Shown here in pieces: positions 1 through 7,571 of a DNA stretch of 64,000 bases (position 1 is its first letter; each line of letters opens with the position of its first letter). Origin of the DNA: an uncultured Lachnospiraceae bacterium (GTDB lineage Bacteria; Bacillota; Clostridia; Lachnospirales; Lachnospiraceae); contig UQDA01000004.1 of assembly GCA_900539715.1 (NCBI GenBank), positions 1-64,000 on the forward strand. Reading direction: 5' to 3'. The position numbers were made by a program, and so were the translations under genes. Under the pieces are notes generated by a model that was not told where the DNA came from, did no database searches, and was given only the letters and a program-made list of their open reading frames with translations.

Positions 1-40
1 GTTGAACTGTTACGGCAGGATATTAGAGAAACTGCTGAAA

Positions 41-76
41 CAGGAAACGGCATGACCGAAGCCATGCCGTTTCCTG
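41..76 (-). terminator. Hairpin at the 3' end of the opp operon
   Basis: A 14-bp perfect inverted repeat (41-54 with 63-76) has an 8-nt loop. Read on the minus strand it lies about 55 bases after the last gene of the opp operon and is followed by a T-rich but interrupted tract. It is probably the operon terminator, although the U-tract is poor. Confidence 0.5.
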
Positions 77-130
77 CAAAAACACGATATTACTTTCTTA
101 TGCCCCCTGCAGGGCATCTTTTTCCTCTCC

Positions 131-337
131 TCATAAAAACCGTCCGAACATCAGCCAGATCACGAACAGGAAAAATCCTATCACGAGCAGCAGCGCCGGA
201 ACAAATACGATAAGTCCCGCGATTATCATGGCGGGCCGGTCTGTTTTTTCCAGCTCCTGGTCTTTCATGCGCTCTTCAAATTCTTCCTCCGCCTTATCGG
301 GGTCCACGACCCGGCGAATTTTCTTTTCAAACAGCAT
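131..337 (-). CDS. Small single-span membrane protein ending the opp operon
   Basis: This is a 68-residue protein of unknown function. The first 35 residues are highly charged (KAEEEFEERMKDQELEK) and look helical. A single hydrophobic segment (about residues 36-65) runs to the C-terminus and ends GRFL, so the likely topology is a cytoplasmic N-terminus with a C-terminal anchor. Its ATG shares one base with the stop of oppF (TAATG arrangement), which points to translational coupling and co-expression with the oligopeptide importer. No catalytic motif is visible. It could be an accessory subunit of the transporter or an unrelated rider in the operon. Confidence 0.7.
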   Translation of the reverse strand: MLFEKKIRRVVDPDKAEEEFEERMKDQELEKTDRPAMIIAGLIVFVPALLLVIGFFLFVIWLMFGRFL

Positions 338-1359
338 TATGCCTCTCCTTTAGAACCATCCAGCGGGAAGTGGCAGGCTACGAAATGTCCGTTGCCCTTA
401 TCCTCGAATACGGGAACCTCCTGCTTACATTTCTCCTGACAGTAACGGCAGCGGGTATGGAACTTGCAGCCGTTGGGCGGATTTACCGGGCTGGGAATAT
501 CTCCATCCAGCAAAATCCTTTCTCTGTTATCATCCTTATCCACTGTAGGAATTGCAGAAAGCAATGCCTCTGTATAAGGATGGAGCGTATTGGCAAACAG
601 CTCCTCTGTCGGCGCCAGTTCTACCATATTACCAAGATACATTACACCAATACGGTCACTGATGTATTTTACAACGCTCAGATCATGGGTGATAAACAGA
701 TAGGTCAGGTTTTCCTTTTCCTTCAAATCCTGCAAAAGGTTCAAAATCTGGGACTGAATGGAAACATCCAGTGCGGAAACCGCCTCGTCACAGACAACAA
801 ATCTCGGGCGCAGCGCAAGACTTCTCGCAATACCGATTCTCTGTCTCTGACCGCCGGAAAACTGATGCGGGTAACGGCTGAAGAAATAACCGGATAATCC
901 ACACTCCTCCATTACCTTCATGATGTATTCCTTCATTTCCGGATCGCCTTTTTTATAAATTCCGTGAGAGGTCAGTCCCTCGCCAATGATCTGTCCTAAT
1001 GTCATCCGCGGATTCAAAGAAGAATAGGGATCCTGGAAAATCAGCTGCAGCTCTTTTCTGAGCTCACGCATTTTTTCCTCCGGCAGCTTCTTAAGATCAA
1101 GCATCTCACCGTTTTTATCACAATACTGAATCGTGCCGTCTGTCTGCGGATACAGCTGAAGAATAGTACGTCCAAAAGTGGACTTACCGCATCCGGATTC
1201 TCCTACCAGACCGAATGTTTCTCCTTCATAAATATCAAGGGAAATCCCGTCATTGGCTTTTACATATTTCTGTTCTTCACGAATCTTTGTTTTTTTGATT
1301 GGAAAGTACTGCTTAACATTTTCGATATGAAGCAATACCTTTTGCTCTTTATTTTCCAT
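337..1359 (-). CDS. oppF: Oligopeptide ABC transporter ATP-binding protein OppF
   Basis: This is the second ATPase of an OppABCDF/DppABCDF-type importer, powering uptake of peptides through the OppB/OppC channel at the inner face of the membrane. The 340-residue length is typical. Walker A is GESGCGKST (53-61), the signature is FSGGQ (167-171) and the Walker B region is VVCDEAVSALD. The C-terminal oligopeptide-transporter extension has the cysteine cluster CKFHTRCRYCQEKC, usual for OppD/OppF. It overlaps oppD by 11 bases upstream and touches the small membrane-protein gene downstream, so it sits within one operon. The substrate (dipeptide or oligopeptide) cannot be told from the ATPase. Confidence 0.93.
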   Translation of the reverse strand: MENKEQKVLLHIENVKQYFPIKKTKIREEQKYVKANDGISLDIYEGETFGLVGESGCGKSTFGRTILQLYPQTDGTIQYCDKNGEMLDLKKLPEEKMRELRKELQLIFQDPYSSLNPRMTLGQIIGEGLTSHGIYKKGDPEMKEYIMKVMEECGLSGYFFSRYPHQFSGGQRQRIGIARSLALRPRFVVCDEAVSALDVSIQSQILNLLQDLKEKENLTYLFITHDLSVVKYISDRIGVMYLGNMVELAPTEELFANTLHPYTEALLSAIPTVDKDDNRERILLDGDIPSPVNPPNGCKFHTRCRYCQEKCKQEVPVFEDKGNGHFVACHFPLDGSKGEA

Positions 1360-2344
1360 TATTCTTTCTCACCGCCTTATCCGCATAAAAGCATCTGATC
1401 TGATGATTCGGTCCTACCTCTGTAAGCTTCGGTTCCTCCTCCATGCAGCGCTGCTGACAGTATTTGCAGCGGGGAGCAAACTTACATCCCTTCGGCAAAT
1501 ACAACGGATTCGGAACGGAACCCTGGATGGGCTCCAGACGTTTATTGCGATCTGTATTCAGACGCGGTACGGAAAGCATCAATCCTTCCGTATAAGGATG
1601 AGAATATTTTCCGTCTGTGAAAATAGTCTCTGCATCCGCCATTTCTACAATCTGTCCGCAATACATTACGGCAACCTTATCTGCCATTTCACGGATAACG
1701 CCCAAATCATGGGTGATAAACAAAATCGATGTACCCAGATCTTTTTTCAGCTCATTCATCAGCTTTAAGATCTGTGCCTGAATCGTTACGTCCAATGCCG
1801 TTGTCGGTTCATCTGCAATTAAAAGCTTCGGTCTGCATGCCAGCGCCATTGCAATCATAACACGCTGACGCATACCACCGGAAAGCTGGAACGGATACTG
1901 CTTTGCCACTCTTTCCGGATTCGGGATTTTTACCTGATCCAGCATCGCAACCGCTTTCCGATAAGCTTCCTTTTTCTTCATCCCCTGGTGGGTGATAAAT
2001 ACTTCGCCTATCTGGCGCTCAATTGTAAATACCGGGTTTAAGGATGTCATCGGCTCCTGGAAAATAACAGAAATTTCATTTCCACGGATCTGATACATTT
2101 CCTTATCGGTACATTCCCGTATATTTCTTCCATCAAAATAAATTTCTCCGCTGTCAATTCGGCCATTGCCGTCCAGCAGACGGATAATGCTCATGGCTGA
2201 AACGCTCTTACCGCTTCCGCTCTCGCCTACGACGCCCAGCGTCTCACCCTCTTCCAGGGAATAGCTCACATCATTAACCGCTTTTACTACACCTTTTTTC
2301 GTATCAAAAAATGTATGCAGGTTTTTTAATTCTAATAAGCTCAT
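1349..2344 (-). CDS. oppD: Oligopeptide ABC transporter ATP-binding protein OppD
   Basis: This is the first ATPase of the peptide importer, 331 residues. Walker A is GESGSGKSVSA, the signature is LSGGMRQRVMIAMALA, Walker B is LLIADEPTTALDVT, and the H-loop is FITHDLGVI. The C-terminal oligopeptide-transporter domain with CKFAPRCKYC is present. LSGGMRQR together with the DVTIQAQIL segment is the usual OppD/DppD form and separates it from the OppF neighbour. It begins 8 bases after the end of the oppC-like gene and overlaps the start of oppF, consistent with one polycistronic transcript. Confidence 0.93.
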   Translation of the reverse strand: MSLLELKNLHTFFDTKKGVVKAVNDVSYSLEEGETLGVVGESGSGKSVSAMSIIRLLDGNGRIDSGEIYFDGRNIRECTDKEMYQIRGNEISVIFQEPMTSLNPVFTIERQIGEVFITHQGMKKKEAYRKAVAMLDQVKIPNPERVAKQYPFQLSGGMRQRVMIAMALACRPKLLIADEPTTALDVTIQAQILKLMNELKKDLGTSILFITHDLGVIREMADKVAVMYCGQIVEMADAETIFTDGKYSHPYTEGLMLSVPRLNTDRNKRLEPIQGSVPNPLYLPKGCKFAPRCKYCQQRCMEEEPKLTEVGPNHQIRCFYADKAVRKNNGK

Positions 2345-2352
2345 TTCCAGTC

Positions 2353-4161
2353 CTACCTTTCCTTGGATTTCGGATCGATCGCATCCCTTAAACCGTCACC
2401 GATACAGTTGATACTGATCGTACATGCGCCCAGCGCGATAGAAGGGAATAACCAACGCCACCAGTAATCCTGAATAACCTTTCCATCCTGAGCTGCATTC
2501 AGCATATTACCCCAGGTTGCACTCGGCTCCTGTACACCAAAACCGATAAAGGACAGGGAAGACTCTGTCAGCATACAGGTTGCAAAATCCAGCGTTGCAT
2601 TTACGATGATAACCGTCACCACATTCGGAATGATATGGCGGAATACAATACCCATTTCCTTAACGCCCAACGCCTTGGCCGCCGTTACGAATTCCTGCTC
2701 TCTTTCCGCAAGCACGCTGCCTCGTACAAGGCGGGCGATACCCGGCCAGGAAAGAACGCCCAGGATAAACATAATGATAATGATACGTCCCAGCTCGGAA
2801 ACCTTGTTGCCGAGGATTGTGGACAGAATGATTGCAAACGGCAGGAACGGTATAGAGGAGACAATCTCCGTAAAACGCATCAGCAGGTTATCCACCTTGC
2901 CGCCCTTATAACCGGAAATACCGCCCACGACAACGCCTATTAATGTGGAGATGATGACTGCAATCGCGCCGACTGTCATTGTCATACGACCACCCTGAAG
3001 CAGTCTTCTGAACACATCACGTCCCATGGCATCTGTTCCCATCAGGTAGCCCTTCAGACCCCAGCTGTAAACCTTGCCGCTCTCACCGATCGCATATGTG
3101 CCGTAATAGCCCGCGGAAATATCCACGATTTTTTCTTTGATTGTCGGGACATTGCCCTGTGCGAAGGTATCATCCCCCCATGCCAGAACGCTTCCATCCT
3201 CCATGATAGCCGCGTAATGATAACGTCCGCCCACGATAGTAGAGGCCTTTAAAGCGGTCTCCGGAACATCCATCGTCTTCTTTACGTTATTGCCCCAGAC
3301 ATGTATCATGCCATCGTCTGTAATAGCCGCAACGCTCTCATCCGTCAGCGCCAGATCTACGACATGTCCCTGAATTTCTTCCGGAACTTTTGTATAAGCC
3401 GAAGACTTATTTGTCAGCGGACGCACTTCCCCGTCTTTGGAAAGAGCCAGCGCCACATTGGTATTTGCAACAAATTTGTCAATATTCCCCTGAAGTTCCG
3501 CAGGAATACGAACGTCCAGCAGATAACTGTTACCCCAGTTATAAAGCTTTCCGCTCTCTGTCAGAGCAAAGGAAACCTGATATCCTGCATAAATCTGCTT
3601 TATCTTGTTATTTCCCATCCGCAGTTCCATAGGGATGGAATCCAATCCCATACGGTCATTTCCCCATGTCAGGATTTTGCCGTCTTCATTTAATGCCACA
3701 ACATGATCAAGACCTGCAGAAATCTGAGTCAGCTTTCCCATCTCCTGTGCCGGAGGCAGCTTTTTCAGCTTTGCATTGGGAAATGTACCCCACTCATATA
3801 CCTGACCATCACGGTCAATTCCTACAGAGAAAGTGCTTCCTCCGGAAAGATGCAGCGCATTATTTGCCAATGCACTGGGAGCCTTCAGCATACCGTATCC
3901 GGGAGCAACGTTTGCCTGTGTTACGTCCTGATAATACTTGTCAATCGGGAAAAAGAACGGGAGAATCATACAGCATAAAAATATGATAACAAAGCAAATA
4001 ACTCCCGCCATTGCCACATAATTATGAAGGAAATTCTGCACCACCATTTTCCCGGGGCTGATCATTTCCTCCTGTTCAAACTCAATGCCGCTGCCGCCCA
4101 TCAGCATACGCTCTGCTGCGGCTGCGCCTGTAGATTTTTTCCTTTTGGACTTTCCTGCCAT
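2353..4161 (-). CDS. oppC: OppC-type permease with inserted seven-repeat RCC1-like domain
   Basis: This is the second membrane subunit of the peptide importer, but 602 residues long where OppC proteins are usually about 300. Residues 1-100 carry the N-terminal tail and TM1 (about 48-72). Residues about 374 onward are ordinary OppC: GTDAMGRDVFRRLLQGGR, further membrane spans and the EAA loop around EFVTAAKALGVKEMGIVFRH. In between, about residues 101-370 form seven repeats of the pattern A-L-x-x-D/S-G-x-V/I-x-x-W-G, starting near residues 111, 153, 196, 236, 276, 315 and 354. This is the RCC1-repeat pattern expected of a seven-bladed beta-propeller; the fourth repeat has lost the WG. The insert lies in the TM1-TM2 loop, which faces outside in OppC proteins. 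It may contact the binding protein, substrate or cell wall; that is inference. The frame is continuous with no sign of frameshift. Confidence 0.9.
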   Translation of the reverse strand: MAGKSKRKKSTGAAAAERMLMGGSGIEFEQEEMISPGKMVVQNFLHNYVAMAGVICFVIIFLCCMILPFFFPIDKYYQDVTQANVAPGYGMLKAPSALANNALHLSGGSTFSVGIDRDGQVYEWGTFPNAKLKKLPPAQEMGKLTQISAGLDHVVALNEDGKILTWGNDRMGLDSIPMELRMGNNKIKQIYAGYQVSFALTESGKLYNWGNSYLLDVRIPAELQGNIDKFVANTNVALALSKDGEVRPLTNKSSAYTKVPEEIQGHVVDLALTDESVAAITDDGMIHVWGNNVKKTMDVPETALKASTIVGGRYHYAAIMEDGSVLAWGDDTFAQGNVPTIKEKIVDISAGYYGTYAIGESGKVYSWGLKGYLMGTDAMGRDVFRRLLQGGRMTMTVGAIAVIISTLIGVVVGGISGYKGGKVDNLLMRFTEIVSSIPFLPFAIILSTILGNKVSELGRIIIIMFILGVLSWPGIARLVRGSVLAEREQEFVTAAKALGVKEMGIVFRHIIPNVVTVIIVNATLDFATCMLTESSLSFIGFGVQEPSATWGNMLNAAQDGKVIQDYWWRWLFPSIALGACTISINCIGDGLRDAIDPKSKER

Positions 4162-4177
4162 CTCTGTTTTCTCCTTC

Positions 4178-5167
4178 CTAATTCTCCAGCCTTACTCTGG
4201 GATCTACCAGCGTATAAGCAATATCCATAAGAACATTGCCTGCCAGGGACAGGACAACATAAAACATCTGCATGGTAAGTACCACTGCAAAATCACGCTG
4301 ATACAGAGAATCCAGCATCATCTTACCAAGTCCTCTCCACAGGAAAATAGATTCGATCACGACAGAACCGCTGAATAAGCCGATCAGCCACCATGTTGTA
4401 ACGGTTACGACCGGAATAAGAGCATTGCGGAACGCATGAACATAAATAACTACCTTTTCTTTCAGACCTTTTGCACGTGCGGTCTTTATATAGTCCATTC
4501 TCAAAGCATCGATCATAGATGCCCTGACATATCGGGTGATACTTCCCAATCCGCCAATGGACATTACAACTACCGGCAATACCATGTGCTTTGCCATATC
4601 CAATCCTGCAGCAAGTCCCGTTGCCTCAAGCCCGGCCGTCTTTACACCGGAAATCGGGAACCAGCCCAGTTTAATCGAGAACACATAAATGGCAAGCAGC
4701 GCGATAACAAAGCTCGGCAGACTATATCCTAAAATCGTAAGAACCTGTATTGCCCTGTCAAAAAACGTATTTTTCTTTACCGCCGTGGCAATACCCAACG
4801 GTACAGAAATCAGAAATACCAATGCCATCGATATCAGGTTAAGCATGATCGTGTTTCGCATCGGCACGGAAATAATCTGAACAACCGGTCTTCTATACTG
4901 TACAGAATAACCGAAATCACCTTTCAGCATGTTTGTAATCCACACCACATACTGTACAGGCAGGGGCTTATCCAGTCCCAACAGCTGTTCATACTGTGCA
5001 TACATTGTTTCATAGCGTTCCGGCTGAATGTTGCTGGTATCGCCAATCATCATTCTTACCGGATCACCGGGCAGCATTTTATAAATGCCAAACATCAGAA
5101 TGGAAATGATAAAAAAGACAAATACGATATAAATCAGTCTTTTTATGATATATCTTCCCTTTCCCAT
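4178..5167 (-). CDS. oppB: Oligopeptide ABC transporter permease OppB
   Basis: This is the first membrane subunit of the peptide importer, 329 residues, with an N-terminal span (ILMFGIYKML), the conserved MLPGDPVR and GDFGYSVQYRRPV segments, several further spans, the EAA-type loop (DYIKTARAKGLKEKVVIYVHAFRNALIPVVT) and the C-terminal LVDPRVRLEN typical of OppB/DppB. It has normal length and no insertion, unlike its partner OppC. It lies 16 bases upstream of the oppC-like gene. About 250 bases separate it from oppA; that gap contains two strong hairpins that may lower expression of the membrane and ATPase genes relative to the binding protein. Confidence 0.93.
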   Translation of the reverse strand: MGKGRYIIKRLIYIVFVFFIISILMFGIYKMLPGDPVRMMIGDTSNIQPERYETMYAQYEQLLGLDKPLPVQYVVWITNMLKGDFGYSVQYRRPVVQIISVPMRNTIMLNLISMALVFLISVPLGIATAVKKNTFFDRAIQVLTILGYSLPSFVIALLAIYVFSIKLGWFPISGVKTAGLEATGLAAGLDMAKHMVLPVVVMSIGGLGSITRYVRASMIDALRMDYIKTARAKGLKEKVVIYVHAFRNALIPVVTVTTWWLIGLFSGSVVIESIFLWRGLGKMMLDSLYQRDFAVVLTMQMFYVVLSLAGNVLMDIAYTLVDPRVRLEN

Positions 5168-5223
5168 TTTTTCAAGACCTCCTGTCGTTATGTTGAAAAG
5201 GAAGTCTCACTTCCCCTTCTGTC

Positions 5224-5270
5224 AAAAAGCAGGGAGCGCAGTGGTTGATCAGCCTCCGCGGCGCTCCCTG
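5224..5270 (-). terminator. Probable partial terminator between oppA and oppB
   Basis: A 10-bp perfect inverted repeat (5230-5239 with 5261-5270) is followed on the minus strand by CTTTTTG. It lies downstream of oppA and upstream of oppB within what looks like one operon. A leaky terminator here would let oppA be made in excess, as is common for binding proteins. A second 11-bp hairpin without a U-tract (5334-5344 with 5351-5361) lies closer to oppA and may protect the 3' end of the oppA message. Confidence 0.55.
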
Positions 5271-5420
5271 TCCATCTTTATGCTCTTTTCAGAACAATTG
5301 AAATCTGAACACAAATCGTCCATGTTCGGCACAAGGATGCTGCGGATAAACGCAGCATCCTGTGCAACTTCGGAAACGGTCAATCCCGTCCGATATAATC
5401 CGGTGTCTGTAACAGATGAA

Positions 5421-7340
5421 TTACTCGGTTACCCAAGCATCCAGCAGTGCGGAAGACCAATCCCAGATAGAAGTAGCATCCCAGCCCTGAAGCTTTGTGC
5501 TGTAGAAATCATGATACTCATCAGAGTACAGCGGAATATCAGGCAGTTTTGAGTTCCATACCTTGATGTAATTTCTCCATGCCTCAAGCCACTCTTCTTT
5601 TGCCTCATAAGGAATGCTCTTTAATGCGCCTGCAGCATCTGACAGCTCCTGATCTTTGATCCAGTTAGCATTGAAGCCTGCTGTCATCCACTTCTCATCG
5701 GTGCTGTAATAGTACCAGGGAGAAGATGCGCTTGCAAAACCGGTTGCCAGATTGTACATATTGTAAACCTTTTCACCCTTATGATCAATTGCATTCTGAA
5801 GAGTCGGGAAATCTGTTGTTGTAGCATTCAGCTGAATACCAACCTGTTCCATATTGGAAGGAAGCATTGTGGACAGCAGTTCAGATACCGGGTTACCCTC
5901 GGTGTTGCACCACTCGATTACGAGAGGCTTTAACTCGCCGTCAACTTCTTTGTAACGCAGACCCTCGGTATACTCGCCGCCTTCTGCATTCTTATTCCAG
6001 CCATCTGCTGCAAGCAGCTCTTTTGCACGCTCCAGATCCATCTCATACGGATCAAGATTCTCATCGATCCACTCGATAGATTCCTGATACTCCCAACCTG
6101 CCATGCCGTATGCTGCATGCACGATACTTGCATAACCGCCGGAGTACTGTCTTGCGAACTCATTTCTGTCAAGACACAGCGCGATTGCCTGACGAACATT
6201 TGCAGAATCTGTAGGGAACTGAGAGCAGTCAAACTGAACCTTACCATAACCGTTACGGAAATATGTGGTCTTGTTTGCTTTGCCTGCATCTACCAGATCC
6301 AGACCTGCGTTGATAGAATCACCGCCGGAAATACCAAACAGCAGATCTACAGTGCCTGCTTCCAGCTCGTTCATCTGTGTTGCATCTTTTACTGTCTTAA
6401 TGATGACTTTCTCGATCATCGGTTTGGAACCCTTGTAATCGCCTGCGTACAGAGGGTTTACCTGGAAGGTACCCTGACGGCTGGACGCATCATAGCTTAC
6501 CAGTGTGTAAGGTCCGCATGTAACTGTAGGGTTGAAACGATAACCCGTCTCAGGATTATTGATTGTCTCCATCAGCAGCTCTGTTGTGAAGTCGCCTGTA
6601 ATGGAAGCGCCATCCTCGGAATCTACAACATCACAGTCGGGAGCAATAACATGCATCGGTCTGGGTGCTACAGAAGCATATGCCAGATCATAGTGATAAG
6701 GAAGCTCCTCTGCCTTTACCGTCATGGAGAAGGACATATCATCAATCAGATGGATTCCCTTAAAGTTCTTTGTTTCGCCTGCATTAAACTCATCCCAGCC
6801 TACCAGAGTTGTAAAACCGTTTGCAGGGTAACCATCCACGCCCATCATCTCCGGGCTGGACTCCAGCAGAAGTGCAAACACATAATCCTTTGCAGTGATC
6901 GGTGTATTGTCTGTCCAAACCAGACCATCATTGATCACGAAAGTATATGTCTTGGAACCATCCTCGTTGTCAGTTGCTTCTAAGCTCTTTACAACAGTAG
7001 AATCCGCCTCAAATACACCCTCTTTGGTATAAGCAACTGTGCTGTAACCATGGATCAGATTATACATCTTGTAGTTTGTTGCACCATTGTTGAAGGAGGG
7101 ATCATAGAACTCGCCTTCCAGATCGGTGATAGCACCGATTACCAGTTGTCCCTGAGGTGTGGTGGGCTTTTCAGCCTGAACAGCTTCTGTTTCTGCTTCT
7201 GTCGCAGCTGTCTCAACAGCCTGGCTCTCTGCGGGAGCTGCTGTCTGGTTGTTGGTAACCTGATCCTGGCTGCCGCAAGCAGTCATGGATGCCACCATTG
7301 CTACAGTAAGCATTACTGACAATAATTTCTTCATTTTCAT
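5421..7340 (-). CDS. oppA: Oligopeptide-binding lipoprotein OppA
   Basis: This is the extracellular solute-binding subunit (SBP family 5) of the peptide importer. The 639 residues begin with a lipoprotein signal peptide whose lipobox ends SMTAC, and a T/E/A-rich tether follows before the folded domain (about residue 60 on). Family-5 features include the segment DGLVWTDNTPITAKDYVFAL near residue 140. It is longer than usual OppA proteins (about 540). AGGAGG lies about 13 bases upstream of the first ATG; an ATG two codons later is an alternative start. A promoter is visible at 7450-7478, and the leader between carries a nested inverted repeat. Being first in the operon fits the usual high demand for binding protein. 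Confidence 0.93.
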   Translation of the reverse strand: MKMKKLLSVMLTVAMVASMTACGSQDQVTNNQTAAPAESQAVETAATEAETEAVQAEKPTTPQGQLVIGAITDLEGEFYDPSFNNGATNYKMYNLIHGYSTVAYTKEGVFEADSTVVKSLEATDNEDGSKTYTFVINDGLVWTDNTPITAKDYVFALLLESSPEMMGVDGYPANGFTTLVGWDEFNAGETKNFKGIHLIDDMSFSMTVKAEELPYHYDLAYASVAPRPMHVIAPDCDVVDSEDGASITGDFTTELLMETINNPETGYRFNPTVTCGPYTLVSYDASSRQGTFQVNPLYAGDYKGSKPMIEKVIIKTVKDATQMNELEAGTVDLLFGISGGDSINAGLDLVDAGKANKTTYFRNGYGKVQFDCSQFPTDSANVRQAIALCLDRNEFARQYSGGYASIVHAAYGMAGWEYQESIEWIDENLDPYEMDLERAKELLAADGWNKNAEGGEYTEGLRYKEVDGELKPLVIEWCNTEGNPVSELLSTMLPSNMEQVGIQLNATTTDFPTLQNAIDHKGEKVYNMYNLATGFASASSPWYYYSTDEKWMTAGFNANWIKDQELSDAAGALKSIPYEAKEEWLEAWRNYIKVWNSKLPDIPLYSDEYHDFYSTKLQGWDATSIWDWSSALLDAWVTE

Positions 7341-7410
7341 CAGAAATCTTTGCCTCCTTTTCTTCCTTTCTTTCTATCTCTGAAACGACAGGGCTGTCTG
7401 CCGTACAAAG

Positions 7411-7445
7411 ACATAGTGGTTTGTCGCAAAGACAATGCGACTATG
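7411..7445 (-). repeat. Nested inverted repeat in the oppA leader
   Basis: CATAGT (7411-7416) pairs with ACTATG (7440-7445), and inside it TTGTC pairs with GACAA around a 5-base loop. The element begins at about the expected transcription start of the oppA promoter (7450-7478). It could be a 5' stem-loop that stabilises the mRNA or an operator for an unknown regulator. No consensus for a known regulator was recognised. Confidence 0.5.
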
Positions 7446-7449
7446 TTGG

Positions 7450-7478
7450 ATTTTATCACAAAACGTTCTCGCTGTAAA
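7450..7478 (-). promoter_or_regulatory. Sigma-A promoter of the opp operon
   Basis: On the minus strand TTTACA (7473-7478) and TAAAAT (7450-7455) are separated by exactly 17 bases. They lie about 110 bases upstream of the oppA start codon. The sequence from here to the M3 peptidase gene is A+T-rich and holds no gene. Confidence 0.7.
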
Positions 7479-7571
7479 CCTTTAGTTCGCGAAAGTCTTC
7501 TTTTTGTATAAAATTACCGTTTTTTTTCGGAATTTTTACATAATTTTGAATTTCAAGGTCTGAAATATTCA

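Noticed and set aside
2..55. Possible last 17 codons of a plus-strand gene entering at the left edge
   Set aside because: The frame is too short to judge, and its stop lies inside a hairpin that is better explained as the opp operon terminator.
6117..6983. A 289-codon open frame on the plus strand opposite oppA
   Set aside because: It lies wholly antisense to a clear OppA coding region, has a cysteine- and isoleucine-rich product with no motif, and no ribosome-binding site. Long antisense frames are common opposite this codon usage.
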